A stretch of 64,000 nucleotides of DNA from Candidatus Electrothrix communis (GCA_030644725.1 CP130629.1:985572-1049571); one strand, 5' to 3'; positions 1 to 9,620 are shown, numbered from the stretch's first letter. Notes: generated by a model not told the origin, from the sequence alone. Made by a program: numbers and translations.

Positions 1-772
1 GTTGCACGAACCCAAGTTCAGTCGCTTCCTGATGATCTAAAACTTTGCCCATCAGGTCTTCCAAAAGGTTCTCTGCTTCTTCGTCATAATTTTTCAGCAG
101 CAGACCGCGTTCTCTAGCCCGGTTAAGAAGAATTTCTGGTAGATCGCCATCGTCGTAAACATTAGCTTCCAAGGGGGGCTCAAGGGGTTCAAAAGGATCT
201 CCAAAAATTCTATAGGACGCATCACCGACAAGTTGTTTTTCCGCATCAAGGGAAGAATCAATTTCCGCATCATGTTTGTCGAACACTTTTAACAGTTCTC
301 CAGCATTATGGGCCAATTTATCAGGCGTCCCGCTGTCCGTTATCTCATTCCAGCTCTTATGCTCTTTCTTTCGTTTTTCAGCAGCGACCAATTCCTTTTC
401 CGCTTCTTTCAGCTTTTTCTCCGCCCGTTTGAGCCGTTCAGCCGCCAGATCCCTGTCGCCTTCCAACAAGGCAACCTCCTGTTTTGCTGCCAGACAGGCC
501 GCCCAAGCCCCATGGGATTCCACTAAGGCATCCCTGAGATCGCCAGCCAACATCTTAATATCCGCAGGCATGGGAGCGGCATTCAACTGCTGTCGTATCT
601 TTTTTATCTCCTTCTGGCTTTCGGCAAAGGTCTTCACGCCAGTATCATAGTTTGTTTTTGCTCCTGACAACGCACTGACAGCATCGGCAAAAGTTTTCCG
701 CGCTAAGTCGCGTAGTTTTTCATAGGCATTCACTTGGTCAGAATAAAATTCTTTCAATGTCTCAGCACACAT
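1..772 (-). CDS. Coiled-coil protein at distal end of eCIS cluster, partial (C-terminus off window)
   Basis: An open frame runs from an ATG at 772 leftwards to the window edge, 257 codons without a stop. An AAAAGGAGGG ribosome binding site stands just upstream. The visible part is rich in Glu, Lys, Ala and Leu. It contains long heptad-like stretches around residues 20-60 and 95-150, which suggest an extended coiled coil, and then a more acidic, less regular part. There is no signal peptide or membrane segment. It follows the AAA+ ATPase gene on the same strand after a gap of about 100 bp, the place where PVC/Afp clusters usually carry payload or accessory genes. I do not recognise a family. 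Cargo or an accessory structural protein is inference from position only. Confidence 0.75.
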   Translation of the reverse strand, partial: MCAETLKEFYSDQVNAYEKLRDLARKTFADAVSALSGAKTNYDTGVKTFAESQKEIKKIRQQLNAAPMPADIKMLAGDLRDALVESHGAWAACLAAKQEVALLEGDRDLAAERLKRAEKKLKEAEKELVAAEKRKKEHKSWNEITDSGTPDKLAHNAGELLKVFDKHDAEIDSSLDAEKQLVGDASYRIFGDPFEPLEPPLEANVYDDGDLPEILLNRARERGLLLKNYDEEAENLLEDLMGKVLDHQEATELGFVQ

Positions 773-840
773 GGTATTTGCCCTCCTTTTCGTTCAGCCA
801 GCACTTGCGCATCACCTTGGTATCAATATCTCATTTTCTG

Positions 841-864
841 GTTCCCAAGCTCCTGCTGAGGAAC
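841..864. repeat. Small palindromic repeat, GTTCCCAAGC type
   Basis: A short imperfect palindrome beginning GTTCCCAAGCTCCTGC and ending in GAGGAAC. A better-paired copy lies at 6897-6919, also between eCIS genes. Probably a REP-like element or part of a transcript-end hairpin. Confidence 0.5.
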
Positions 865-873
865 AGTAAACTC

Positions 874-2874
874 TCATCGCCTCACCGCCAACTCCCGAAA
901 CGGTTTGCCGCTCTTCTCATATTCCCTGCGCACGGCACGGATAAAATGTTCCTGTGTTATCGTTGAACCCTCTGATGCCGCCAGAAAAGCCGCCGCCACT
1001 GCCGCATTTCGAATCAGCCCGCCCACGATATGAAAACGACTGGCAAGTTCCTCCAGTCGCACATCCTCGGCAAGTGGGGCTTTGTCCGGCAGGTGACATT
1101 TCCAGAGTGCCAAGCGCTGTTCATAGGAAGGTTCCTCAAAATCAACAATGAATTCCAGGCGGCGGATAAAGGCCGCATCAATATTCTGGCGCAGATTGGT
1201 CGACAGGATTGCCAGTCCCTCAAAGCGTTCCAAGCGGGAGAGCAGATAGGCTGTTTCCAGGTTGGCGTACCGGTCATGGGCATCGGACACCTCGGTGCGT
1301 TTACCGAACAGGGCATCCGCTTCATCAAAGAGCAGCACCGCCCTGGAGTACTCTGCCGCCTCAAAGACCCTGGCAAGATTTTTTTCTGTTTCACCGATCC
1401 ATTTACTGACCACACGGGAGAGGTCTACCAGGAGCAGGTCCACTGCAAGGGCCGAGGCAAGCACCTCGGCGGAAAGGGTCTTGCCGGTACCGGACGGGCC
1501 AGCAAAAAGCATACGCACCCCCCTGGCCCCTCGCCTGCCCTCAAGAAATCGCCATTCATCCAAAACCTTTCCCTGTTGATCAAGCCGGTTCAGGCCCTCA
1601 CGCAGTTGTGCCGTCTTGGCCTCGGAGAGAACAAGATGTTTCCAGGTGACCTCCGGTCGGATCAGGCGCACCCCGCTGCTTTCCAGATCAATGGCAGCCC
1701 GGCTGCGGATGGATGAAGACACCTCTTTGATACCGACCTGCCCTTCAGTGTATGAGCGGGCAAATTCCAGATCAGCGGCAACCTGCCCGGCCTGCCAGGG
1801 TTCCACCGGAAAACGGGCCGCCAGGACACCAGCCTCATCGGCCAGTGCAGGCAGGATTTCCTGCCACATGCGGCGCAGGGCATCTGGCCCTGGACGGCTG
1901 CAGCGGATCGTAATCAGCGGTCTCTTGCCGACATTTGTTCCGTATCCGTCCCTGGAGCAGAGGGTAACCGGCCCTGGAAAGAGATCAAATTGTGGTGCAG
2001 CAGGCTGACCCGGTTTTTCTTGATCAAAGGAAAGACGGAGTACGGGCACGGCCTTACGTGCTGCGGCATGGACAGCGATAAGACGGTCCAGGCCCACCGG
2101 CATTTCGCTTTGCAGGCGGATTCTGCAGCTGAGGATTCCAGCCTCGGCGACCAGGACGGAACCTCGCTGAAAGGCTGTTTCTTCGTCATCACTGGAGAGT
2201 AAAATCGTACCGGCTACCGCTGCATCAAGCATGGTCAGAGCCTTTCGTACCTGGTCTTCAGCCAGCCACCCCTCAAGGCCGTGGCAATAGAGCGGGCCTT
2301 TCTCCGGGTCCAGACCGGACGGCCAGACATCAAGACCATGCAGGACCGGCCAGAGCATCTCGGCAAGTAATAGGTGACGGTTAAAAAACGGTTCTTCACC
2401 AGCAAGGTAAAGAATTCCAGAACGAACAGCAGAACCGGTGTTCAGCTGTTTGCGCAGGGCCTGATGGCCCTCTTTTTCATGGCAGAGAAACTGAGCCGCC
2501 AGCCCGATAGTGGGATGGGGCAAGCCCTGTGGGTGGAGGACACGGAAGATATCAGCAAATCCTTCATGCTCTTCAGCCATACCGGCTAGGAGCAACAGGT
2601 CAACTTCATCCGGCGATAAGCTGAAAAAGGTCAAGAGCAGATATAGGGGATGATCCGGGGCGATTCGCTGGGAAAGGCTGTTGCTTTGCCAATCGTCTAA
2701 AGATCGTCCTTCAGCTACAGCAGCAAAGCTGTAATCGAGAAAGGCAAGAGCCTCTTCCAGGGCCTTTTCGCTGCCAGCAAACTGTTGATGCAGGAATTGG
2801 GCAAGCCGTCCGGCCATGAGGCCTGTTTCTCTGGAGAGCTGTCTGCTTATGTCCTGTTGCTTGATGTCCGGCAT
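874..2874 (-). CDS. eCIS AAA+ ATPase (Pvc15/Afp15-like)
   Basis: The product is 666 aa. The C-terminal AAA+ module has a Walker A GPSGTGKT at residues 459-466, a Walker B VLLFDEAD at about 513-520, a sensor STN near 558-560, paired arginines RR near 571-572 as candidate arginine finger, and an AAA lid at the end. The first 450 residues are a family-specific N-terminal region without catalytic motifs I recognise. ATPases of this type are a constant part of PVC/Afp-like clusters and are thought to support assembly or loading of the particle. The gene is near the distal end of the minus-strand cluster, 202 bp after the tape-measure gene, and that gap holds small repeats. Start at 2874 is the ATG of MPDIKQQD. 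Confidence 0.92.
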   Translation of the reverse strand: MPDIKQQDISRQLSRETGLMAGRLAQFLHQQFAGSEKALEEALAFLDYSFAAVAEGRSLDDWQSNSLSQRIAPDHPLYLLLTFFSLSPDEVDLLLLAGMAEEHEGFADIFRVLHPQGLPHPTIGLAAQFLCHEKEGHQALRKQLNTGSAVRSGILYLAGEEPFFNRHLLLAEMLWPVLHGLDVWPSGLDPEKGPLYCHGLEGWLAEDQVRKALTMLDAAVAGTILLSSDDEETAFQRGSVLVAEAGILSCRIRLQSEMPVGLDRLIAVHAAARKAVPVLRLSFDQEKPGQPAAPQFDLFPGPVTLCSRDGYGTNVGKRPLITIRCSRPGPDALRRMWQEILPALADEAGVLAARFPVEPWQAGQVAADLEFARSYTEGQVGIKEVSSSIRSRAAIDLESSGVRLIRPEVTWKHLVLSEAKTAQLREGLNRLDQQGKVLDEWRFLEGRRGARGVRMLFAGPSGTGKTLSAEVLASALAVDLLLVDLSRVVSKWIGETEKNLARVFEAAEYSRAVLLFDEADALFGKRTEVSDAHDRYANLETAYLLSRLERFEGLAILSTNLRQNIDAAFIRRLEFIVDFEEPSYEQRLALWKCHLPDKAPLAEDVRLEELASRFHIVGGLIRNAAVAAAFLAASEGSTITQEHFIRAVRREYEKSGKPFRELAVRR

Positions 2875-2912
2875 ACCTTGTTTTTTGTAATAGTCAGCCT
2901 TCTGTTACTCTC

Positions 2913-2983
2913 TGTTGGGGTTCGTTTTACTCACCCGCAACTTACAGATTTCCGCTCCAAGCGTAGGGTGCGCTCTGCGCACC
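2913..2983. repeat. Composite palindromic repeat in gap between tape-measure and ATPase genes
   Basis: A half copy of the 83-bp RAYT-associated element (GTTGGGGTTCG...TCACCCGCAACTTAC, about 2913-2945) is followed at 2963-2983 by a small hairpin, GTAGGGTGCG...CGCACC. The same two units occur in the same order at 19507-19578. Non-coding. Confidence 0.6.
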
Positions 2984-3076
2984 TTCATGCTTTTACATGA
3001 AAGTACCGGGTAATTCCCTGGAGTCGTCCAATCAACTTTCATGTTTTGCTGTCCCGCCCCAGAGGAGGGGTGGAAG

Positions 3077-4675
3077 TTATTCATAGTAAAATTTTATAAC
3101 CACCCCGAGCCAGGGAATAAAGCCCGGATCAAGGTCCAATCCTGCACGGCGCACCTCAATGGACACATCCCGCAAAGAAAACATGACCTCAATCCAACCG
3201 GGATCAGCAATTATTCGGGCATTGCGACAGCAGACCCTGTGCAGGATCTGTTCCGCATGCTTCTCTTGCCCTCTGCCTTCATTCTCGCTGTTGTCGCTCA
3301 TGCGCCGGGCAAGGGTCTGGAGAATTCTCAATCGCCAGTCAGCCAGCATCCTCTTTTCTGTTGCATCCGGCCCTGGTTCCTCCCGGTCCGGCAGGGGATC
3401 TTCAGGCCCAAGGCCGCAAAAGGCCAAGGCCGCCGGATCGTTTGCCTGCATGGGCAGCAGTTCAAGGGCCAGGGCATGGAGGAACCAGCGTAGAGAACGT
3501 TTTTCGAACTGCTCTGCCTTGATGAGTTCATCAATAATGCCTGCCTGCTCCAGAAGAGGCAGGAGGAAGAGCAGGCCTCCGTATTCACTGTCACCACAGC
3601 TTCGTTGGAGCGGAGGGGAGCCTCCCGGCTCTTCTATCCTTTGGATATCCCAGTCCTGTTCCCTGGGAATCGGTTTTGTTGCCGCCTCGGAGCTAAAGGT
3701 TGTTCGTTCGTCCTGCCTGTTACCGGAAGCAGCTGAGGTAGGTTTTCGCTCCGATTCACCTAAAACGTTTTTTGGGCGACCATCCCCTGCTCTCCGGGCA
3801 AAAGTTTCGTTAAGCAGCTCCTCCACCGCAGTCCGCAGCACGGCGGTCTGCCCCTCTTCTGTCCTGAACAGAGCCGGTTCTGTTTCCAAAATAACAAAGA
3901 CCGACCAGATGGTGACCAATTCAGGTTGGTCAATAAAGCATGCTGGCCCTTGCTTGATTACGGACGCAAGGGAGGATGCCCGAAGAATCCTGGAGGCCAG
4001 CCGCTCAATATTGCTTATGCTTGCAATCGTTTCTTTTTCATTATAGTTTCGGTTTCGCCCCTGCATTCCCTGTATGACCTCCTCATACTCCACCCCATAT
4101 TCTGTCACAGCGGCCTTGGCCAGATCCTGCCACCAGATCACAGGTACTTGTTGGAGGATATTGTCCATCCTGCCTGACCTTGTCAGGTGCAAGAGAACCG
4201 GGATAATTGAGACTGCTTCCTGAAGCAAGGATCTGACAAGCCCCTCTCTCGCCTCTGACAAAGAATCTGTCTTTGGATTGACGGCAAAACCAAGCTGCTT
4301 CCAGGCCCAGGCCTGTTGCAAATCCCCCTTGGCAACGTTGTGGGCAAAATCAAACAGACCATGCAGCCGGGAAGGATAGCGAATCACGTTGGACAGATCG
4401 TTTGCAGAAAGAACCGTCTGAAATTGATCCGCAAGGGCCGTGCTCCAGGCCGCAACCAGCTCGCTGTCCGCAGAGGCGGTCTTGATGCGAATCGGCACCT
4501 CAATACGACGGATACAGACCTCTTCATGGGCAGGGATGCCGAGACAGTCCAAGGCCAGGGCAAGGGAGCTGTTCAACACCTTGTCAAGCAGATGATCCAG
4601 CCGCTCCTTTTCTCCAAAGCGGGAAGGGGGCAGGTGATAGCGGGCCTGAAACCGGTCAATCTTCGCTGTTTCCAT
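3077..4675 (-). CDS. eCIS tape-measure-type protein (Pvc14/Afp14-like)
   Basis: The product is 532 aa. Its N-terminal 100 residues (KIDRFQARYHLPP, then a Leu-rich helical part and RRIEVPIRI) match the N-terminal pattern I know for the contractile injection system tape-measure family. The middle (about 290-350) is polar and low in complexity. The C-terminal third is helical, and its last stretch, DVSIEVRRAGLDLDPGFIPWLGVVIKFYYE, is split here for length: the key features are the PGFIPWLG turn and the hydrophobic end. In the family this protein sets sheath length. It lies between the gpI-like baseplate gene (21 bp upstream) and the ATPase gene. No catalytic motif is expected. The assignment rests on N-terminal similarity and position. 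Confidence 0.75.
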   Translation of the reverse strand: METAKIDRFQARYHLPPSRFGEKERLDHLLDKVLNSSLALALDCLGIPAHEEVCIRRIEVPIRIKTASADSELVAAWSTALADQFQTVLSANDLSNVIRYPSRLHGLFDFAHNVAKGDLQQAWAWKQLGFAVNPKTDSLSEAREGLVRSLLQEAVSIIPVLLHLTRSGRMDNILQQVPVIWWQDLAKAAVTEYGVEYEEVIQGMQGRNRNYNEKETIASISNIERLASRILRASSLASVIKQGPACFIDQPELVTIWSVFVILETEPALFRTEEGQTAVLRTAVEELLNETFARRAGDGRPKNVLGESERKPTSAASGNRQDERTTFSSEAATKPIPREQDWDIQRIEEPGGSPPLQRSCGDSEYGGLLFLLPLLEQAGIIDELIKAEQFEKRSLRWFLHALALELLPMQANDPAALAFCGLGPEDPLPDREEPGPDATEKRMLADWRLRILQTLARRMSDNSENEGRGQEKHAEQILHRVCCRNARIIADPGWIEVMFSLRDVSIEVRRAGLDLDPGFIPWLGVVIKFYYE

Positions 4676-4696
4676 ATCACCCCTTTATTGGCCTAT

Positions 4697-6880
4697 TCAT
4701 CCAACCCTGCTGTCTTGCCCAACTCTACTGCTACCGGGACGGGTGCCGGAACCCGGACGACCGATGATATCCCGACGACCAAGACAGGAAGCCCCAGCCC
4801 GTAACTCCCCGAATCCAGAAGAACGGCCCACCATGGTGGTCAGACCGAGATAGAGACCAATACCAGCCTTCATGCCCGCATCCACGGAACAGATGTCATA
4901 TATGGTGTGACAGGGGCGATGCAGGGCAAGGATATGTTCAATAACCTCCCGTTGCTCCTGATCAAGGGAGATCGGGATAACCAAACTGAAACGGTGTGCA
5001 TGGGAGTCAAAGGCATCTTCAATACGCTCCTCGTTTACAGACACCGCTTGAGCCTCCCCCACCTTGCCCCCGACCCGGAAACCTGCGCCGAGTACGGCTC
5101 CAGAGGCCAAGGCATCCTTTTCCCCGACAATCGCTCCACCCAGGCCCCTGACCTTGAAATGCTCGACAATCTCAACTGACCTGCCGAGATAGATCTCAAT
5201 AAAACGTTTCAGACCGTTCACTGTGCCGCGAAAACGGAACAACCAAGCCCCGTTACGGATCAGGGTTCGTTGTGCTGCAAGCGGCCAGCGTTTATCCAAG
5301 GCCAGACCAATGAATCCGGCCAACCACTCCAGTCTCTCCTGGGGTGCAGCCTCAGGATTAAGCAACACATGACGGTACACGGCCCGCAGATCAATTTCCC
5401 GCATGGAGCCTTCCATGATCGCCAGATAACGGCGGAGAAAATCTGCCGACTCTTCATCCCTGGAATAGATCCGGGGCAGACGTCGCAATAGATCATGGGC
5501 CGGATACTCGATTCGCAGGCTCCTCACCTTGGGAGTCAGTCGGGTCGTCCCTTTAAGTTCCAGCACCACCCAGAGGTAACGGCCTGGCCCGGCAATGACT
5601 GGAGCCTCATAAGTGACAAAACTGTCCGTCGATTCAGCAGATCTCCAGGGGATCTCGGAGCCCATGGAACGACGGTGCAGAGGATGGAATTCGGAAATCT
5701 CTGCTAAAAACTTTTCAGGTGGCATAGGGGGGGAGAGGTCCGGTCGATGAATCACGGCGTTCACCGTGTTGACCGGCGGCTCCCGATAAACTCGTTCAGC
5801 ATGTTCCGGTACCTCATCCAAGGCCAGGCAACGTACCCTGACCTCGGTTCCCTTGGGGATACAGGCGTCAATGAACATCCTGCCCCAGACTGTCTGAAAA
5901 CGATTGCTGTCCAGACGAAAGGTGGTCACCTGTCCCTTTGGGAGATAGCGCATTCGGGCCCGGACAGCAGGGCGGAATCCTTGATCTGTCAGGAAACCGA
6001 TACCGTTCTCAGGCATGCGCACAATTCCTTGACCGTTGTAGTGGCGGGCAAGAAGATGGGGTAGAGCAAAACTGTCATTGTCGTTTACCCGAAAACAGAG
6101 AAAGTCTTGACCCGGCATCCGGGCCGCAACCAAGACATCCTGCTCGTTAAAGGCGATATCTGTGGCATCAGGAATCGCAAAGCCTGCATCAGGGCGGTCC
6201 AGGGGCATAACCCTTGCGGTCTTTTTCCCGGCGTAGTCAAGCAGCCAGAGGTCACCGTTCGGGGAGACGGTCAGGCGGGATGGACGTACCAGGTTCTGAT
6301 GAAGAGGACGCGTTTTGGGAGCGGAGCGGGCATCCAGGACAATAAGGGTACAGGGATCTGCCAGCAAAGCATAGACCCTGCGGCCATGACAGGCAAGATC
6401 AACGATTCTACTGCCCGGAATGCTCGAATTGCCGAGACGCAGCTTGCGCAACAGACGTTGTTCCAGGAGATCATAGATCAGCAGACCTCCCCCTGCTTCC
6501 GCGATAAAGAGACAACCCTGACTGTCCACAACCAGACTTCGGGGCCTCTTGAGCGGGCCAGTGGCGCTTTTTTCCGGGCTGAAATCACCGTGCGATGGTT
6601 TTTCAGCCTTGAACAGGTCGGTTTCCGTGCTCAGGTCCGGGCCTGCCTTGCCCCAGCGCGTCCTAGTGACCCGGCCCTCTTCGGGAATGGATCGGTAGAG
6701 ACGGCACCAGGGATCAAAGGCCAGGCCGGTCGGTTCAGGCAGAGTCTCAGCGGCAGAGGGGGCAACCTCCTGTTGCCAGGCCAGTTGCACCGCGCCCTGA
6801 TCCACTGCAAGGGAGGTATTGTGAAAAGCAGAGCGGAGCCATTGATCCGCTGTATGTACCATGGAAAAATCTCGGGACAT
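4697..6880 (-). CDS. Baseplate protein, gpI/TIGR02242-like, with N-terminal beta-propeller-like region
   Basis: The product is 727 aa. The C-terminal part, from about residue 450, carries the tail-protein-I/TIGR02242 pattern: LLRRLPRIYSRDEESADFLR, then MEGSMREID, then a helical part with ERLEWLAGFIGLALD and RFRGTVNGLKRFIEIYLG. The N-terminal 330 residues hold several blocks of the type PTGLAFDPWCRLYRS, RSLVVDSQGCLFIAEAG and RLTVSPNGDLWLLDYAG, as expected of NHL-like propeller blades. The extreme C-terminus is Gly/Arg rich. In phages gpI joins wedge to fibre; a propeller could serve as an exterior surface module (inference). The gene starts 87 bp after the gpJ gene ends on the minus strand, with a palindromic repeat in the gap. 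Confidence 0.85.
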   Translation of the reverse strand: MSRDFSMVHTADQWLRSAFHNTSLAVDQGAVQLAWQQEVAPSAAETLPEPTGLAFDPWCRLYRSIPEEGRVTRTRWGKAGPDLSTETDLFKAEKPSHGDFSPEKSATGPLKRPRSLVVDSQGCLFIAEAGGGLLIYDLLEQRLLRKLRLGNSSIPGSRIVDLACHGRRVYALLADPCTLIVLDARSAPKTRPLHQNLVRPSRLTVSPNGDLWLLDYAGKKTARVMPLDRPDAGFAIPDATDIAFNEQDVLVAARMPGQDFLCFRVNDNDSFALPHLLARHYNGQGIVRMPENGIGFLTDQGFRPAVRARMRYLPKGQVTTFRLDSNRFQTVWGRMFIDACIPKGTEVRVRCLALDEVPEHAERVYREPPVNTVNAVIHRPDLSPPMPPEKFLAEISEFHPLHRRSMGSEIPWRSAESTDSFVTYEAPVIAGPGRYLWVVLELKGTTRLTPKVRSLRIEYPAHDLLRRLPRIYSRDEESADFLRRYLAIMEGSMREIDLRAVYRHVLLNPEAAPQERLEWLAGFIGLALDKRWPLAAQRTLIRNGAWLFRFRGTVNGLKRFIEIYLGRSVEIVEHFKVRGLGGAIVGEKDALASGAVLGAGFRVGGKVGEAQAVSVNEERIEDAFDSHAHRFSLVIPISLDQEQREVIEHILALHRPCHTIYDICSVDAGMKAGIGLYLGLTTMVGRSSGFGELRAGASCLGRRDIIGRPGSGTRPGSSRVGQDSRVG

Positions 6881-6896
6881 CGTTCACCCCATCCTT

Positions 6897-6919
6897 GTTC
6901 CCAAGCTCCTGCTTGGGAA
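6897..6919. repeat. Small palindromic repeat, GTTCCCAAGC type (second copy)
   Basis: GTTCCCAAGCTCC followed by TGCTTGGGAA forms a near-perfect hairpin. It is the better-preserved partner of 841-864 and sits between the gpI-like and gpJ-like baseplate genes. Confidence 0.55.
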
Positions 6920-6966
6920 TATAACGTCCCTCTCTCCCCTCTGGGGAGGGACAAAAAACCGCATCC

Positions 6967-9210
6967 TTAACACGCTGCCCGCAAGACCGGAATCGGAACC
7001 GTTACCTTGTCCGAGCTTGCAGGCTGGAGGGCCTGACCTGGATCAACGGTCACTGCGCCGATTTCCACAGTGATGCTGAGCAACTCCACTACTTCATCCG
7101 CTTCCAGGACAACGGTGCGGTCAGCATGATCTGTCCGCTCATTATTTTTATCCCAGCCAGTCACCTTGAGATCTTCCAGATAGTCCACCCCTTCCACCTG
7201 GAGGGCCGCAGCTTCCAGTTCCGGGCCGTGTACCCGGTGTCCTAAAGGCCAGCCCTGTCCTTCTGGACCAAAGGGAGGCAAGGGAGACAGAAACTGTCTG
7301 AGCACCTTTTCCACCCAATGGCGGACGGCATCAACTCCATATCCCGGTTTAACCAGCAGACCCACAGCCACGGCAATTCTTCGATATTTCGGGGGCAGGA
7401 CATAGACCTCAGTGGTAACCAGCCGTCGGGCATCAAGCCACCCGCAGACTGCTCGCAGCTGATTTTTATCCGGCAGCGGTGCATTAGGGTGAACGGCGTC
7501 CTGCTCCGGCCAGATAAACACGGAAATCGTCCCTGGGGAGGGCACTCCCGGACGCTGCGGATGATAAAGGGGCAGGCACTCGGCCCGGCCGATATTGGCG
7601 CCGGGCGTCATTAGGGCCAATTCTTGAAAATCACCCTGGGTCACGGCCCGGTCCCGCCGTCTCAGTTCACCCGGTATACGGTCCAGGGCAGATTCTATGC
7701 TCTCGGCATCGGCACCGCCAGAGGCAGCCAAAGGATTGTTGATTTTTACTCCGGCAATACCGGTAAGCTTGCTGACAGCACCCGGAGGAACATTGCCCCT
7801 GGAACCACCTCCGTAACGATAATTCAGCAGGCGAATCCGCTGACCGATTTGGGGAGCCATGCCCTGCAAACCGTTGCCAAAACATACCCTGCCTGCTTCA
7901 GGATCAAGCAGATAATGGCGATCATGCTCTTGGCTGGCATGAAAACCATCAATCTCGGTCCAGGCCCGCCAGCCGTCCGCCTCTTCGACCTCCAGGTTCA
8001 GGGATCTGGAAAGCGCATATTTATGGACCAGAGAATACTCCTGATGGGGTTGACCAGTGCCAGTGCCGAGAAATTCCGGCTTATTAGTCTGGCATGCCTG
8101 CTCCAGCTCCACCGCATTGGCCCCCACATAAAGAATCTTGCCAAAGCCGTTTGCCTTGAACTGTATTTGTTTTTTTTGTTTCTTCTCCTCAGCTTGAACA
8201 AGATGAAAGGCCCGTAGCCAAAAAATGACCCTATCCTCAAGTTTCTCATCATCAAGGATCGGGGGGAGATCACCGGTACCGATGCGATAAGGCTCATCAA
8301 GCGAGAAATCCCCCATTTTGGCCAGGTCTCTGGGCAGGCGCAGACGCACCACCCCTTCCCGGCTCAGACCTTCGGTAGTATCATGCTCCACAGTGAGGGG
8401 GCGGTACTGCGGATTGTTGTTGTCAATTTCCCCAGTGGAGACAGTCCATTGAACCGCAGGGAAGTCGTTTGTTCTCTCCACACCCGGACAGCGAAAACGA
8501 TCAGGAAACGCAGGCGAATCAAGATACTCATCAGGGTCAAGGCGGTGCTCTGGAATAAAACCAATATTGAGCAGCAACGGTGCCTTATCCTGTCCAGCAA
8601 GCCGCTGCCGGACTGCCTCCACGGACTCGCCATCTTGGGCCAGGATGGCCACCCAGAGTATATTGTCCACTGTCGCGTCAAAATCCACCGGTTCGCCAGG
8701 TGCATCAACAGGAACCAGTTCGCTTGTGTATGGAACAGCAGCTTCTTTTTCAAGCTCAAGAAGCGTCTTTGCCTCCTGAAAAAAAACATCCTCCTCGCTC
8801 CCTTCATCTGGAGGCTCGGTGAGCTTTTTAGCCACAGCCTGACAGGTCACCGGCAAGACCTGCGCTTCAGTCAGGGTTTCAAAGGAAATCTCTCCGGCCT
8901 TGGCCTCAATGCCTTTTTGCACCTCTTTGACCTCCTTGGCAGAGAGAACAGCCAAGGTCCGGGAGGGCTGGGCCGGACGCAAAGGGATCTGGAGCAGGCG
9001 AAGAAATTCCAGATAGGTCGCATCAGGGATCTGGTTAAAGCGGTAAAGGATATTCTCGCCGAGAAAGGAGAACAGTTCAAGCAAGGTGATACCGGGATCA
9101 CTGGGATTATGATCTGTCCATTCCGGGGCATAGACCGGGATGCGCCGAATGAGTTCATCGCGTAGCTGCTCGTAGGAGCGGTTATCAAGTATAGGGCTAT
9201 GCAGGGGCAT
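6967..9210 (-). CDS. Baseplate wedge protein, gpJ/TIGR02243-like (Pvc11-like)
   Basis: The product is 747 aa from the ATG at 9210 (MPLHSPILDN). An upstream extension to 9354 overlaps the gp25 gene and is unlikely. GGAG of the upstream gene's last codons serves as ribosome binding site 10 nt before this ATG. The N-terminus has the typical PEWTDHNPSDPGITLLELFSF and LYRFNQIPD pattern of putative baseplate assembly proteins. The core near residues 480-560 has RVCFGNGLQGMAPQIGQ and YRYGGGSRGNVPPGAVS. The C-terminal third resembles the gpJ C-terminus, with TTEVYVLPPKYRRIAVAVGLLV. It would form wedges of the baseplate together with gp25. It lies 5 bp after the gp25 gene in the same transcript. Confidence 0.93.
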   Translation of the reverse strand: MPLHSPILDNRSYEQLRDELIRRIPVYAPEWTDHNPSDPGITLLELFSFLGENILYRFNQIPDATYLEFLRLLQIPLRPAQPSRTLAVLSAKEVKEVQKGIEAKAGEISFETLTEAQVLPVTCQAVAKKLTEPPDEGSEEDVFFQEAKTLLELEKEAAVPYTSELVPVDAPGEPVDFDATVDNILWVAILAQDGESVEAVRQRLAGQDKAPLLLNIGFIPEHRLDPDEYLDSPAFPDRFRCPGVERTNDFPAVQWTVSTGEIDNNNPQYRPLTVEHDTTEGLSREGVVRLRLPRDLAKMGDFSLDEPYRIGTGDLPPILDDEKLEDRVIFWLRAFHLVQAEEKKQKKQIQFKANGFGKILYVGANAVELEQACQTNKPEFLGTGTGQPHQEYSLVHKYALSRSLNLEVEEADGWRAWTEIDGFHASQEHDRHYLLDPEAGRVCFGNGLQGMAPQIGQRIRLLNYRYGGGSRGNVPPGAVSKLTGIAGVKINNPLAASGGADAESIESALDRIPGELRRRDRAVTQGDFQELALMTPGANIGRAECLPLYHPQRPGVPSPGTISVFIWPEQDAVHPNAPLPDKNQLRAVCGWLDARRLVTTEVYVLPPKYRRIAVAVGLLVKPGYGVDAVRHWVEKVLRQFLSPLPPFGPEGQGWPLGHRVHGPELEAAALQVEGVDYLEDLKVTGWDKNNERTDHADRTVVLEADEVVELLSITVEIGAVTVDPGQALQPASSDKVTVPIPVLRAAC

Positions 9211-9215
9211 ATCAT

Positions 9216-9620
9216 TTACTCCAGATAAAGGGGGTAGACCAGGTTTGCCGGGCTGTTGTTCGGCACATGGGCATACTGAATATGGATAAGGACCATAGCG
9301 GGATCGTCGCCCGGCGTCACCTCCACCTGTTGCAGGCTGATACGCGGCTCCCAAGTAGCCAGGGCCTGTTCCACATCCCGCTTGATCAAGGCCCTGGTGG
9401 CCGAGGTGTTGGGTTTCATCAGGTAGCGGCGCAGGCCGCAGCCGAAATCAGGCCGCATGATCCGTTCACCCGGCTCGGTTTCCAGGATGATCCAGATGGA
9501 CTGGCGCACCTTGTCTACGCCCTCTGCATAGTGCAGTTGGCGGTCGTTCAGGTCTGGAAGGGCCGGGAAATTCCAGCCCTTGCCGAGCATGGCGGTCAAA
9601 GAGGTGCCTCTTCGTTTCAT
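9216..9620 (-). CDS. Baseplate wedge protein, GPW/gp25 family (Pvc9-like)
   Basis: The product is 134 aa, a normal length for the family. It has the gp25 pattern: LNDRQLHYAEGVDKVRQSIW, ILETEPGERIMRPDFGCGLR, then NTSATRALIKRDVEQAL and WEPRISLQQVEV. In phage T4 gp25 starts sheath polymerisation at the baseplate and has lysozyme-like folding without need of lysozyme activity. Its start overlaps the end of the preceding gene by 4 nt, and the gpJ gene follows after 5 bp, so the three are very probably translationally coupled. Confidence 0.95.
   Translation of the reverse strand: MKRRGTSLTAMLGKGWNFPALPDLNDRQLHYAEGVDKVRQSIWIILETEPGERIMRPDFGCGLRRYLMKPNTSATRALIKRDVEQALATWEPRISLQQVEVTPGDDPAMVLIHIQYAHVPNNSPANLVYPLYLE

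Noticed and set aside
6967-9354. Extension of the gpJ-like protein to 9354
   Set aside because: It would overlap the gp25 gene over 139 bp; ATG 9210 with GGAG fits the family start.
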